From Conchocele bisecta (taxonomy: Eukaryota; Mollusca; Bivalvia; Lucinida; Thyasiridae): a stretch of DNA of 64,000 nt. The notes under the pieces are model-generated. The model saw only the letters and a program-made list of their open reading frames with translations. It did not search any database and was not told where the DNA came from. Positions 23,126 through 34,435 of the stretch are shown here, piece after piece. The stretch covers positions 9,255,805 to 9,319,804 of the forward strand of contig CM055266.1 in NCBI GenBank assembly GCA_029237695.1, given 5' to 3'. The position numbers and the translations under genes were made by a program. The first letter of the stretch is position 1, and every line of letters begins with the position of its first letter.

Positions 23126-23434
23126 TTAACTTACACCGTCTCGTTCGCCTGACCAACCACCCACTCCTCACGGTGTAATCCTTAGGTTACAAGTTAATCA
23201 ACAGAAAACATACTAACAACAAAACACTCTCAACTTACTCAAAACAAACACATTTTATTTGTCCATTAAAGTAATCGCCTCGGAACTGCGTTTCATGAGT
23301 GTTGACAACAAGTGTTTATCTTCCTGTCAGCAATGAGACGAGCCATGTGATTTTGTACCTAAGAAAATGAGTGATCTTTCATGAAAAGTATTTCCAGAAA
23401 CTGTGACATGTTCTGTAAATGACGTCGAAAGTTA

Positions 23435-23820
23435 ACAAAATGGAAAATTATTTCTAATTTTAGTTTTTATTATTCATACTCACCTGAATGGTTGCAAACT
23501 GATAGGTTGCTATGAAATCGTCCTAATAATAAAAATCTGCCTACTCTAATCACTCAAATAACCCACCATAGACCATTCCGCTCTACCACCCACGCCAATT
23601 GGCTAGTCCGCTATTTAGACTCCTATTATTGTTAGGTATACAGCTTCAAAAGTAAATCATTTCCATATGGAAATGACACTGCTAGATAAAAATAGCCTGA
23701 AGTATACTAAGTAGGGAGAAGATAAAACCATCAAGCGGGGACGGGAGGAGGGTCTACCTTACCATTCAGGTGAGTATGAATAATAAAAACTAAAATTAGA
23801 AATAATTTTCCATTTTTATG
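23435..23820. mobile_element. MITE with TAATTTTAGTTTTTATTATT inverted ends, adjoining the large element
   Basis: Inverted ends of about 50 bp read TTATTTCTAATTTTAGTTTT and, at 23775-23815, AAAACTAAAATTAGAAATAA, each followed inward by TCACCTGAATGG or its complement. An internal stretch of about 160 bp (23490-23640) matches the right end of the larger element (30185-30335) in inverse orientation, so the two are related. Confidence 0.7.
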
Positions 23821-25998
23821 TCTTCAAACTAACCTGAATGGTTGCAAGAATTCGTAGTGATGGTGGGAGGTATTCTCACTACTCATACTCGACCGGAATG
23901 GTAAGGCAGATTAAAAACCCTCAAAACAGACAAAATATTTGGTCTAGGTACACACTTGGTGTTACCTATATAGTAATAACATGGTCTCACCCTAGAATCA
24001 TAGGGGAGCCCAAAGCGGGCCCCCCCCCCTTTTTCTACGTAGTAGAAGAGAGGTGGATAAAGACAAGCACCACCACGCTAGTCTTGTAGACTGACTCGTA
24101 GACTCCAACCTGCTATACTTGGTAAAAAACGCCGGAGAATACTCAAAGTATAGCTGCTGCTACCAGACGAAGCTCTGGCGAATGTAGTCGCCCGACACTT
24201 CACACGCAATAACTCAACTGAGATAAACTCAAAGTCTATACATAGTCACATGACGACACATGACTCGTACATATCGAGAACACAGTATAAACGCCCTAAG
24301 CACTAAGGTCATCCTAACAAGCAAGTGCTGAGGAGTTAAACTGGCCCTAAAGCCAGATCAAAACCTATACCAGGGTTTGACACTAACTTTTGGCCCAGGG
24401 ATTCCGCAGCATGGACATCCCTATTGTTACATAATGTTGAATGGGATTTTCTTGAAAATGCAGTGATTCCTCCTACAAAACAGGGATCCTCGGGATCTCG
24501 GGACACTGCGAGTGTCGACCACTGTATACCTATAACCCCATGTATAGTAGACAAAGAGAATAGAATCATTAACCCAAAGTGAAACACTATCCTTTTGCAA
24601 CAACACTGCTACAAACTAGAAAGGTAGCCTCGCCCTAATTGAAACATGTACAAAACAATGCCTCCTGGACCAGGCGTGATGAACCGTAAGAACCATAGAT
24701 CACCACAGATCCCCGTTCATCAACAAAGGCAAGTGGAGTTCATCGAGCGGAGAGTCACACTTACAAACCCCCAGGATTCCACTGGGACTGTAAAAACAAA
24801 AAACCGAATAATCGGGTAATCAGAAAAAAATCGCAGACTATCGCGAACAGGTAGATCCAAACAGCCTCCTAAACTTGATGCTACCGGCTGATAAACCCAC
24901 AACTGCACCCGCTGCTACTAACGGACCCAGTTCTTAAACATCTCCCTGAGATGTCAACCCCATGTCGGTCACATGAGGAACATGGAGAGAAAAGGGGGTT
25001 ACTTTCCGGAACACCACATATGTATTCCGGAACAAAAAATCAGTACTCACTATATGCATAAAATAAGTTAAAAATAGCCTTGGCCCAAGTTTCGGCTACC
25101 ATGAGCACCCGAATATCTACAATAACACTGATTGCAAGACGCAAAAACATCACCGCGCTGTGACAGGACCAATCTGGGCCATGTCTTGCTGAAATCATAG
25201 ATGAACAGAAGTGTTGTCCTAACTTCTTCCGATAAAACAATCCCCAAATAAGTTGGCTGCGCACTTAGATCAGACATTATACGAATTACGTGATGAATAA
25301 ATCAATATCTCTGAGCGCTGGAATATCAAACGGTAATCGCCTAGACGAGAATGATAACGGGTAAATAAAACAATAGGATTATTGGCAGAATTTTATTTAA
25401 ACGAAATAATAATATCCAGATATACCCGCGCCGATCAAAAATCGTACTTAATAGTAATCCGTACTACCGTCTATCTAACGTATTTCCCGGAATAAATACG
25501 GAAAAATCGTAACAGTTGGCAGTTACGCATCTCCTGCCAGAGCAGAGAGCGATCATAGAAGAAGTTGAGACTACATGCACCTCGTGCATTTATGGCCTAA
25601 AACAACTCAGCTGCAGAACCACTTACTGCAGAATAAACTCAAGTAAAGGCCCCATCTATCCAACGGAAGACAAAGGATTGCGATACCTCCCGTTGGCTTA
25701 AAATTGATAATAAAAAACTTTACGGTCGGACCGGATGTCCTAATTCTTCCGAACCTAATGCTTCAACGCACGGACTGGACAGAAAGTGTGAACCACTGTC
25801 GCTGACAGGCGTGACGGAGGGAGGCCGAACCACAACTGATTCCAGATCATGTGAGAAGGGATAAAGTATCTGAGGGAGAAATCTCGGTCATAGGAGAAAC
25901 TGCTGATGTGCAAACAGCAGTGTGCTTCCATCTAACACAATAAAACATTTTGAAAAACCCAATCGCTTCAGAAATGATGGAGTACAACAGCATGTATT

Positions 25999-26205
25999 AT
26001 ATACAGTCGATACGCGTTACGTCGACATTGCCTACATCGATATACCTGCTTATGTCGATATACGCTAGTGGTCCCGGCCGAACTGCTATATAACTCATAC
26101 ATTACATACCTGATATATCGATATCGGAAATGTCGACATTTCGTTTATATCGATGTGGAAAAACAAGTCCGATGGTATAATAAATACACATTATACTGTA
26201 ATGTC
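25999..26205. mobile_element. MITE with TACAGTCGATACGCG left end (pogo-like)
   Basis: It begins TATACAGTCGATACGCGTTA and ends ACATTATACTGTA, with internal ATGTCGATAT and ACGTCGACATT words in both orientations. The TACAGT..ACTGTA ends fit a TA-target Tc1/mariner-pogo MITE. It sits inside the DIRS-like element. Confidence 0.55.
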
Positions 26206-26529
26206 GATATGCAATATGAACAGCGGGCGTCGTAAAGTCTGGTCAAACTTAATTGGCACAGGTAAGTTTTTCACACATACAAATGTGATCAAAACATGCC
26301 GCCGGTAAACCGTGTTACAATCGCGGAATACCGTCAAAGCGACCACGTAAGCCGTGGTCAACCATTAACGACAGTGTGACGTGAAATCACAAAAATACTC
26401 TTGTTAATAGCCAATTATATGCCTGACATGAATCGATCCGTAAATGCCATAATCATTAACGGACGCTTGTTATAATAATTACAATTGAGTGAAATACATG
26501 CGATCTTATAAACACGAACATTTGGTATC

Positions 26530-27410
26530 TCAAATCACTTCCTTAGCAATGTCCAACATGCAGTACATGGGTCCGAAGTTATACTGGAACGAGTAAATTG
26601 AAAAATCCGAATCGGTACGTGGGCGCAAACAGTGAAAAAATAAAACGACGTTTGAGCCTTGCCGCAACAAAACCACAAATGGATACCCCCATCCGGACAA
26701 GATAGCACTGGACACCAACGGATGCAGAAGCCATTCCGTCAGAACCGGAGATGACCGCAGAAACCATAACACCTGTCCGTGCAGAACAGAATCCGCCGCT
26801 GTCAACCCCCGGAACACTGCCAAAAGCTAAAACATGTTGATGTGTCCCTGAGTTTCCTGCACTGACCACCAACACACCGATATAGGGGCTCCAATGAACC
26901 CCCAGCCTTCTCACGAAGCGTCTGTGGACAGAAAGCGAGTAGGAGGAGGTAGGGAACACTATGGGAAATCCCTGTAGGAACCAGACCTCCACTGCCCACC
27001 ATCTGATACAACGTAGGAAGATGGTGATCCTAAGCAGAGACCGATCCAAAGGATCGGGGTGCGGCCTCCATAGCCCTAGTAAGTAATACTGGAGGTCGCA
27101 AACATAACCTTCCCCTATTCTGCACCCCGAAAGTCCAGGAGTGCAGAAATTTCCTAGCTGACAGAGAACCTGTGACCAGTACCCGGACACTAAAACAAGA
27201 TGCCACGCACCCTGTCCAAAGGTACTATGATGACTGATAGATCGGTCAATAAGCTCATTCCCATCTAAGAAAAATCCTGTGTGGGAACCAACTACGACTA
27301 CTCTAGATCTAAAAGACACAAAAAATCGGAAACAACTAAAACTTCCGAAAGCATCTGCGGAAGGGCACGTGGAAGTACGAGACCCGCAGATCTATGGAAA
27401 CAACCCAGTC
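26530..27410 (-). pseudogene. Reverse transcriptase / RNase H fragment, DIRS-like, frameshifted
   Basis: On the minus strand, 27346-27410 encodes DWVVSIDLRVSYFHVPF, which matches RT motif A (the IDL.-.YFHVP signature of DIRS/gypsy RTs), and is followed by a stop. Next comes a 246-codon frame (26579-27319) with DLQYYLLGLWRPHPDPLD, the post-RT segment common in DIRS-type proteins. In another frame (26530-26823) TEWLLHPLVSSAILSGWGYP is followed by a region resembling the usual WG.P.VDLFA motif; the expected DLFA residues are lost here. Stops and frame changes show it is dead. RT motif C (the Y.DD box) is not visible, so part of the palm is missing. Confidence 0.7.
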
Positions 27411-28384
27411 TACCGGGCAAATGGCGCTCCGACCACGTCCCGAACTTCCTCTATAGCACTATACTTCAAGAGAGAGACTCTACTTAACCCTTGAAAATAC
27501 CCCCGTCAGGGGAAACGACCCACAGGAGGTAGACAAGAAGGAGCAGCAGAAGGGACCATCGGTACCGTAGCTGCCCTTTGGCCGTTCGATCGCACAATTA
27601 TCAGAGGTCAAAAGAGGCGAACGAAGCAAAAACTAAGGCCGTTCAAGAAAAATCGCCGACTGAAGCACTGCGTCCAGAGACGATGAATCATACTGATTCA
27701 AACATAAAACGAAAGTTGGCATAGCCACAATCGACTTAACAGCCTACACCCATGCCTTCGCAAAACGCGAACCAGGACCAGGAGCCGAAGATATCCCAAA
27801 CGCTGCGGCGTCCTTGTCCAGAAACGGAGATCTCAAAACCATATCACATAGAGGGGCATGTAGAACTTAGACCCCAGAGTGGCGATCAAAGTTTTGGGCA
27901 CTAGGAACCCCGCAGTGGCCAAATCCTACCTAAAGCTCCCCAATGTACGTAACAAGAAGCCCTACTGTAGGAGAGAAATTAAACCACGACAACTCCGGCA
28001 ATTCCACCACCACCGAATCAGCCTCACAACAGCCATCCGAGGAAGTACCCATATGGGAGGCTCCACTGGCAAAACCACCAGCTGTGAAAGAGCCGACAAA
28101 CCCACTAAGTACTAGGACTTAGACAGGAACTCCAGAATCTTAGCCAACTGAACCATCATAACTGTATCGTGTGTCGAGTCCTGAATATAGACTGGGAATT
28201 CGAACTCATATACTCGAATAAGGAGCAGGCCAGACAAATACGGAGCCAAAGCACCACGGCGTCCAATACCACCTCGACCGTCTCCTCCGAGAACGGAAGA
28301 GCTAGATCTCGAGGAGCCGGATACCAAAACAAAATATGTACACAGGATACGAACCCACGAACACCCCGGTCAGAAATGGTTGCT

Positions 28385-29372
28385 ACCCCGGTGCCCGGTA
28401 CCCGGTGCCTGCCCGGTGCCCGGTGCCCGGTGCCCGGTGCCCGGTGCCCGTAACACAAAACCGGCACCTCTCCTGCGAGAGTTAGGGTACGTTGTGACCG
28501 GGTGAATGTGATCAACACCTGCCGCAGCAACCCTAGACTGGCAGTCATCTACCACATACGTGGAATCTGATTCAACAGAACTGTACTGTATCGATCCAAA
28601 TAGTATATGTACTGCCCAAGCTAGTACTACATGTAGAAACCCTCGAAGAACTAACCCCATCCTGACCTACGACGAGATCGACTCCTCGACTTACGTGAAC
28701 ACGTAGAACGAAGACCAACCGAAGACAAGAACGTCTTCCTACCGGAAGCAGCAGGCTGTCCAGGGAGAGTCTGGTGCCCGGTGCCCGGTGCCCGGTGTTA
28801 AACCGGTGCCCGGTAGCTGCCCGGTGCCCGGTGGCTGCCCGGTGCCCGGTGCCCGGTTCGGTGACCGGTGCCCGGTTCGATGCCCGGTGCCCGGTGCCCG
28901 GCCCGGTGACCGGTGCCCGGTGACATAACCGGTGCCCGGTGCCCGGTGCCCGGTGCCCGGTGCCCGGTGACATAATGCCCGGTGCCCGGTGACATAACCG
29001 GTGCCCGGTGCCCGGTGCCCGGTGACATAACCGGTGCCCGGTGCCCGGTGCCCGGTGACATAACCGGTGCCCGGTGCCCGGTGACATAACCGGTGTCCGG
29101 TGCCCGGTGCCCGGTGCCCGGTGCCGGGTGCCCGGTGACATAACCGGTGCCCGGTGCCCGGTGCCCGGTGACATAACCGGTGCCCGGTGCCCGGTGCCCG
29201 GTGACATAACCGGTGCCCGGTGCCCGGTGCCCGGTGCCCGGTGATATAACCGGTGCCCGGTGCCCGGTGCCCGGTGACCGGTGCCCGGTGCCCGGTGCCC
29301 GGTGCCCGGTGCCCGGTGCCCGGTGCCCGGTGCCCGGTGCCCGGTACCCGGTGCCCGGTACCGGGCGCCTCT
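28385..29372. repeat. GGTGCCC heptamer array with GACATAACC spacers
   Basis: About 1 kb of GGTGCCC repeats, with a break at 28455-28770 containing non-repeat sequence. Runs of two to nine heptamers are separated by GGTGACATAACC. Because 7 is not a multiple of 3, one strand reads the same heptapeptide (HRAPGTG) in all three frames. That explains the overlapping 315- and 219-codon minus-strand frames without a gene. Confidence 0.92.
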
Positions 29373-30490
29373 ACTGAGAGAGGCTGGGTCAGCTTCAACC
29401 GGGTGATATATTATCAAGAACCGGCCGAACCGCCCTTGTGATAGGTATAGCTCTATGGGAACCGGGTGATATGAGATCAGTACCGGACCCAGCAGCCCAG
29501 TATCCCCTGCATGGATCACCGGCCTATCACCTGAGCAAAGTTTCGAAGTCAGAGAACCTGACCGAACTTTCTCAACGGAACCAGATCCCCCCGATGGGGG
29601 ATCCCATCTGGCACACCCTCCGAAGCCTTACCAACCTCGGAAGGCCCCACCGCTCCCAAGAGCTGGAAAGCGGCCACAGACTACTTAGAACGTGAGATGG
29701 GTCCTACGATACCCATCCTTACCCCACGTCGTATCCGTCCAACGGACAGACAACTCACATGGCCTCTCCTTGCAACACCCGCCACAGGCATAAGCACCTG
29801 TCCTTATGGGTGTCCCACGGAGAAGTCATGTGCCCACAAGCAGAGCGTAATTGCGGCATGCTAACCGGTATTGTAATACAAAACCCGATAGAATACCCGC
29901 AATACGCTACAAAAAATGTGTCACGGGAACGAATCCACTAAGGGACGAACCCGTTAGGGTACGAAAAAACGTACACGCGAACCGCGAAAATACGTGACAC
30001 AGAATAAAAGACAGTGAAAAACCCCAAAAAACGCAATGGAGAATAATCACGCAACACGAATGAGTGATAGTAATATGTACTGAACAATATCAAATGACAA
30101 ATAAGGTACAATACACGGCAGAAATTCAAAATTCGAACGAAATTATGGGAGATACAAAATATACCTGCACCCTGTATAGCGTCCTAAAAATAATAGGAGG
30201 AGTCTAAATAGCGGACTAGCCAATTGGCTGTGGGTAGAGCGGAATGGTCTATGGTGGGTTATTTGAGTGATTAGAGTAGGCAGATTTTTATTATTAGGAC
30301 GATTTCATAGCAACCTATCAGTTTGCAACCATTCAGGTTAGTTTGAAGACATAAAAATGTTCACAGCATTCTGCATTTGCTCTGAACATTTTGTGAACTT
30401 CAGACGTCATTTACGGAAAATATTGTAAACATTTTTCACGAGATATCGCACATTTCTTAGGTACAAAATCACATGGCTTGTCTCCAAGGA

Positions 30491-30750
30491 AGTTTATGTT
30501 TTTCCGCAAGATGGAGTTTTATCACAAATTTGCCATACAACTGATTTAAAAAATCTGCAATAATTTTCTTGAATGATCTGAGAATCATGGTATCAAAACG
30601 AATTTGACAGATTTTCTCATTGAAGACCCATTTAAAAGTGATTGGAACGGTAAATTTCGCCAATAAAATTGTCATATCAGACAAAGTATGAAATCTGATG
30701 TACTGGCTAGTTATATCTACATCATTTCAACTGATACCTGCCGAATTGCA
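30491..30750. other. Intron, nothing recognised
   Basis: AT-rich sequence without recognisable repeat structure or coding signal. Confidence 0.4.
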
Positions 30751-30846
30751 AACTTTTTAAATTCCACCAGTATAGAAATAGGTGAGCCCCAAAATCTGCA
30801 GATTTTGGGGCTCACCTATTTCTATACTGGTGGAATTTAAAAAGTT
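30751..30846. repeat. Perfect 96-bp palindrome, no spacer
   Basis: 48-bp arms meet at CTG|CAG. The left arm runs from AACTTTTTAAATTCCACC through AGGTGAGCCCCAAAATCTG, and the right arm is its exact inverse. No mismatches by eye. Confidence 0.95.
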
Positions 30847-30960
30847 TAGGGTCTACACCTTTACCTCATGAATAATGAATGAATATATGGTAGCCAATAT
30901 AGATCCTGATGAAACTGTCATGTGTTGTAGTCTGGTCAGGGTCTATACTGGTCTATACTG

Positions 30961-31252
30961 AAGCCGATTTCATCAAAATTGCAAAGTATACTTATCTAGC
31001 AAAGTATACTTTTCAATTTAGGGATAAATTTATTATTTTTTATTAAACTGAATTTATTACACTATCATAGCCATTTTGGCTGTGGTAATGTAATAAGTTC
31101 AGTATAATAATTCTGCATACTTTTCATCATCAAATATATGAAGTTGTTAGTTATATATGAAATAATGCATTTCAGGAAAAATAAATGATTACTCCCTCAA
31201 AGTATACTTTGCTAGAAAAGTATACTTTGCAATGTTGGTGAAATAGGCTACT
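30961..31252. mobile_element. MITE family with AAAGTATACTT ends, copy 4
   Basis: Ends TTGCAAAGTATACTTATCTA and GCTAGAAAAGTATACTTTGC; the central hairpin is diverged (ACTATCATAGCCATTTTGGC). It is flanked on both sides by short CTATACTGGT tandem repeats (30940-30960, 31255-31310). Confidence 0.88.
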
Positions 31253-31427
31253 TGTCTATACTGGTCTATACTGGTCTATGCTGGTATATACTGTGGTATA
31301 TACTGGTAATTATGGCTGGTGTATTATATCATGTGTAGACGCAGTCACCTCACTGTAGCCGCATGCTAGTCTGTAATCTATGACTCATCAACACACCTGT
31401 ATATAATAGCATGAACAGGTTTAAAGG

Positions 31428-31735
31428 TACATGCCCACGCAGTAGGCACAAAATGTTCTTTATATCAGAGACATCATCTGAGACATTTTCTGGCAAAATA
31501 AACATTCATTCATTCACCATTACCCCACGTATTGATTGGCATTATTATACATTTTATATCAGACGTAAATTTCCACACTGATATCAGGGGCAATAACCGT
31601 GTTTCCTTAAAATGTTAGCGGACATTACTATTTATTCTCTGTATTTCTTTTTTGATGTGTAATGATCATACTTTATAACCTGTTGAAAATATTATTTTTT
31701 CAGTTGACGCATTTAATTAGTATAAATAATTAAAC
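31428..31735. mobile_element. TTAA-end MITE, right part missing
   Basis: It begins TTTAAAGGTACATGCCCACG plus CAGTAGGCACA and continues through CACCATTACCCCACGTATTG to TTAGTATAAATAATTAAA, where the next element starts. A full relative, itself interrupted, spans 57481-61197 in inverse orientation, and a partial copy is at 53455-53640. Confidence 0.7.
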
Positions 31736-33640
31736 AAGAGGCCCAAATGGGCCTGTATCGCTCACCTAAAAGCCTCCATAGTGGTCATCTTGATTGCACA
31801 AAGACTCTTCACTTACAACTTCAAATGTTCATCAGAATTTGTTGGTACCTTCTGATCTAACATATATTGCGAATGTGCATGTGATTTACTGCTATACCTT
31901 CGATTTGATATATAAAATGACCATATTCGGTGGTTCAAAAATAAAATTTGACCCCTATTTGACCCCTCGGGCCATGACCATTTTTGACCCAGAGGCCACC
32001 ATATGAACAAATCTGAATCAGCGTTAATTATCGATCATTCATACAAAGTTTCGTCGAAATCGGTCTGGCGGTTTGTGAGAAGAAGATTTTTTTGACAATT
32101 TGACCTACTTTTTAACAGCGGACATCTTGGATTTGGTGATGACCTCCATTTTGACAAAAATGAACAGGTTTCACCAACAAACCATTTCAGTTAAGTTTGG
32201 TCAATATCGGCCAAGCAGTTCACAAGAAGAAGTCCTTTGAAATCTTTAGTAAAAGAACAACCTTTTGACCTGTCGGTGGCCATCTTGGATGACGTAATCA
32301 TCTCATTTTGGCAAAACGTGCTCCAGAGTGATCATGGATTGGATATATTATATGACCATATTCGGTCAAAAATATAATTTGACCCCCAGTTGACCCCTCG
32401 GGCCACGCCCATTTTTGACCCAGGTGCCACCATATGAACAAATCTGAAACAGCGTTAAATATCAATCATTCACACCAAGTTTCGTAGAAATCAGCCTGGA
32501 GGTTTGTGAGAAGAAGATTTTTTTAACAATTTGACCTACTTCTCAACGGCGGACATCTTGGATTTGGTGATGACCTCCATTTTAACAAAAATGGACAGGC
32601 TTCACCCACAGACCATTACAGTTAAGTTTGGCCAATATCGGCCAAGCAGTTCACAAGAAGAATACGTTTGAAATCTTTAGTAAAAGAACAACTTTTTTAC
32701 CTTTCGGTGGCCATCTTGGATGACAAAATCATCTGATTTAGACAAAAAATGCTCCAGAGTGATCGACTAGTCGATACCTTCGATATGATATATTACATGA
32801 CTATATTCGGGCAAAAATATAATTTGACCCCTAGTTGACCCCTCGGGCCACACCCATTTTGACCCATGGGCCACCATATGAACAAATCTGAAACAGCGCT
32901 AACTATCGATCATTCATACCCAGTATCGTCGAAATCGGCCTGGCGGTTCGTGAGAAGAAGATTTTTTAAGAATTTGACCTACTTCTCAACGGCGGCCATC
33001 TTGGATTTGGTGATGACCTCCATTTTAACAAAAATGAACAGGCTACAACCACAGACCATTACAGTTAAGTTTGGCCAATATCGGCCGAGCAGTTTACAAG
33101 AAAAAGACGTTTGAAATCTTAGTAAAACAAGATGACCATTTGAACTATCGGTGGCCATCTTGGATGACGTAATCATATGATTTAGACAAAAAATGTTCCA
33201 GAGTGATTGTCTCGTCAATACCTTCGATTTGATATATTACATAACTATATTCGGTTAAAAATAAAATTTGACCCCTATTTGACCCCTCGGGCGACGCCCA
33301 TTTTTGACCCACGGGCCACCATATGAACAAATCTGAAACAGCGCTAACTATCGATCATTCATACCAAGTATCGTCGAAATCGGCCTGGCGGTTCGTGAGA
33401 AGAAGATTTTTTAAGAATTTGACCTACTTTTCCATGGCGGCCATCTTGGATTGTCGATGACCTTCATTTTAACAAATCTGAAATGGCATCACCCATATAT
33501 CATCCCTGTGAAGTTTAACCAATATCGGCTCAGCAGTTCGGGAGAAGAAGATGATTGAAAATGTTCACGGACGGACGACGGACGACGGACGACGGACACT
33601 TTGCCATAACAATAGCTCACATAACACATAGCCCTCCGGA
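31736..33640. mobile_element. Tandem-unit element with GGCCCAAATGGGCC head, about 445-bp units, GGACGAC tail
   Basis: It starts ACAAGAGGCCCAAATGGGCC plus TGTATCGCTCACC. Four units follow (marker CCTTCGATTTGATATAT and relatives at about 31896, 32340, 32776, 33222), each with TTTGACCCCTCGGGCCA and GGCGGCCATCTTGGAT. It ends in GACGGACGACGGACGACGG (33571-33597) and AACAATAGCTCAC. I know the head sequence as an abundant bivalve repeat; no protein is encoded. Confidence 0.8.
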
Positions 33641-34435
33641 GATTTTAATATAAGCACCAAAATTCAAGATGGCCGCCATCTATGGAATATAACGCTTTTC
33701 TCCGTACATATGAGTCGTAAGAAGATCAGTTTGGTTTCCAAATATTGATTTTTAAGTCACTGAACATACCAAATCAGATTTTTACTATTGCAATTTTCAC
33801 ATGTCATCCCTAGTATGATGACGAAATTCCAAGATGGCCGCCAAAATCACCAAAAGATGTCTTTAATCTTTGTAAATTCGCATGGTTCCGTAAGGAAAAT
33901 ACCAACAACTGATTGTAAATACACATTTAAAGCTTTTCATATAGTTTTGTGGTCCTATCATGCGTCTACTGTCTGTTCCAAGAGGATGGGTCAGTCGAGG
34001 ATTCACTGGATGGGTACAGGGAGTCCTGACACAGCTCTGCTCTTAGTAATTTTATCTAAAATGTCTGAATAGTTGAATGAATTTGACGGCTGTATATAAT
34101 ACTCTGACAAACTGTACATCAATTACACCATCCCATTTCGGGCGGTGCCACAGAATATAAGCGAGAGAAGTTCCGGAACAACAACAACAAACAACAACAA
34201 CAGGAAAGTTTTGTTTCTACAAGAATTTAAAGAAATACAACAAATATGTTGTAAGGTAAATACTGTAAATACTTGATGATACATGTATATGGATTGAGTC
34301 GAATCATTTCATGTTACCCAACGCCATAGAAATTCTACTCCTGCTAGAAAAAAAATCAACATCAACTGTCCTGCTCCACCCACCCCCATCCATGCCTTAG
34401 AAATAAAAGGTTACCACACATCCTAGAAAAAATAT
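33641..34435. repeat. Intron with ATGGCCGCCAT-containing dispersed repeat
   Basis: The segment at 33616-33700 (GCCCTCCGGAGATTTTAATA then CACCAAAATTCAAGATGGCC) occurs inverted at 44527-44585. A 94-codon frame at 33788 is unremarkable. An AACAACAACAA microsatellite lies at about 34178-34201. Confidence 0.5.

Larger units (their letters stand above)
23829..30349 (-). mobile_element. Decayed DIRS-like (tyrosine-recombinase class) retroelement with inverted ends
   Basis: Bounded by TGTCTTCAAACTAACCTGAA plus TGGTTGCAA on the left and its inverse ending TTAGTTTGAAGACA on the right. The minus strand carries reverse transcriptase and RNase H remnants (26530-27410). Inverted terminal repeats and this RT-RH type fit the DIRS order, but I could not recognise the tyrosine recombinase. 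The 24000-26500 and 29500-30150 parts have no recognisable domain; 28385-29372 is a heptamer array. It lies in the same orientation as PIKFYVE, in its 24.9-kb intron. Confidence 0.6.
23331..30490. mobile_element. MITE split into two halves by a 6.9-kb nested insertion
   Basis: The left half (23331-23450) opens GACGAGCCATGTGATTTTGT and includes TTCTGTAAATGACGTCGAAA. The right half (30355-30488) ends in the inverse, ACAAAATCACATGGCTTGTC, and includes GACGTCATTTACGG. Uninterrupted relatives lie at 56098-56265 and 50815-50980. Everything between the halves was inserted later. Confidence 0.7.

Noticed and set aside
26579..27319. 246-codon frame as an intact gene
   Set aside because: It is one frame of a broken DIRS-like RT/RNase H region with domain parts in other frames and stops between them.
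28572..29519. 315-codon minus-strand open frame rich in GHRAPGT
   Set aside because: Produced by a 7-bp repeat that is open in all frames of that strand; no start context, domain or composition of a real protein.
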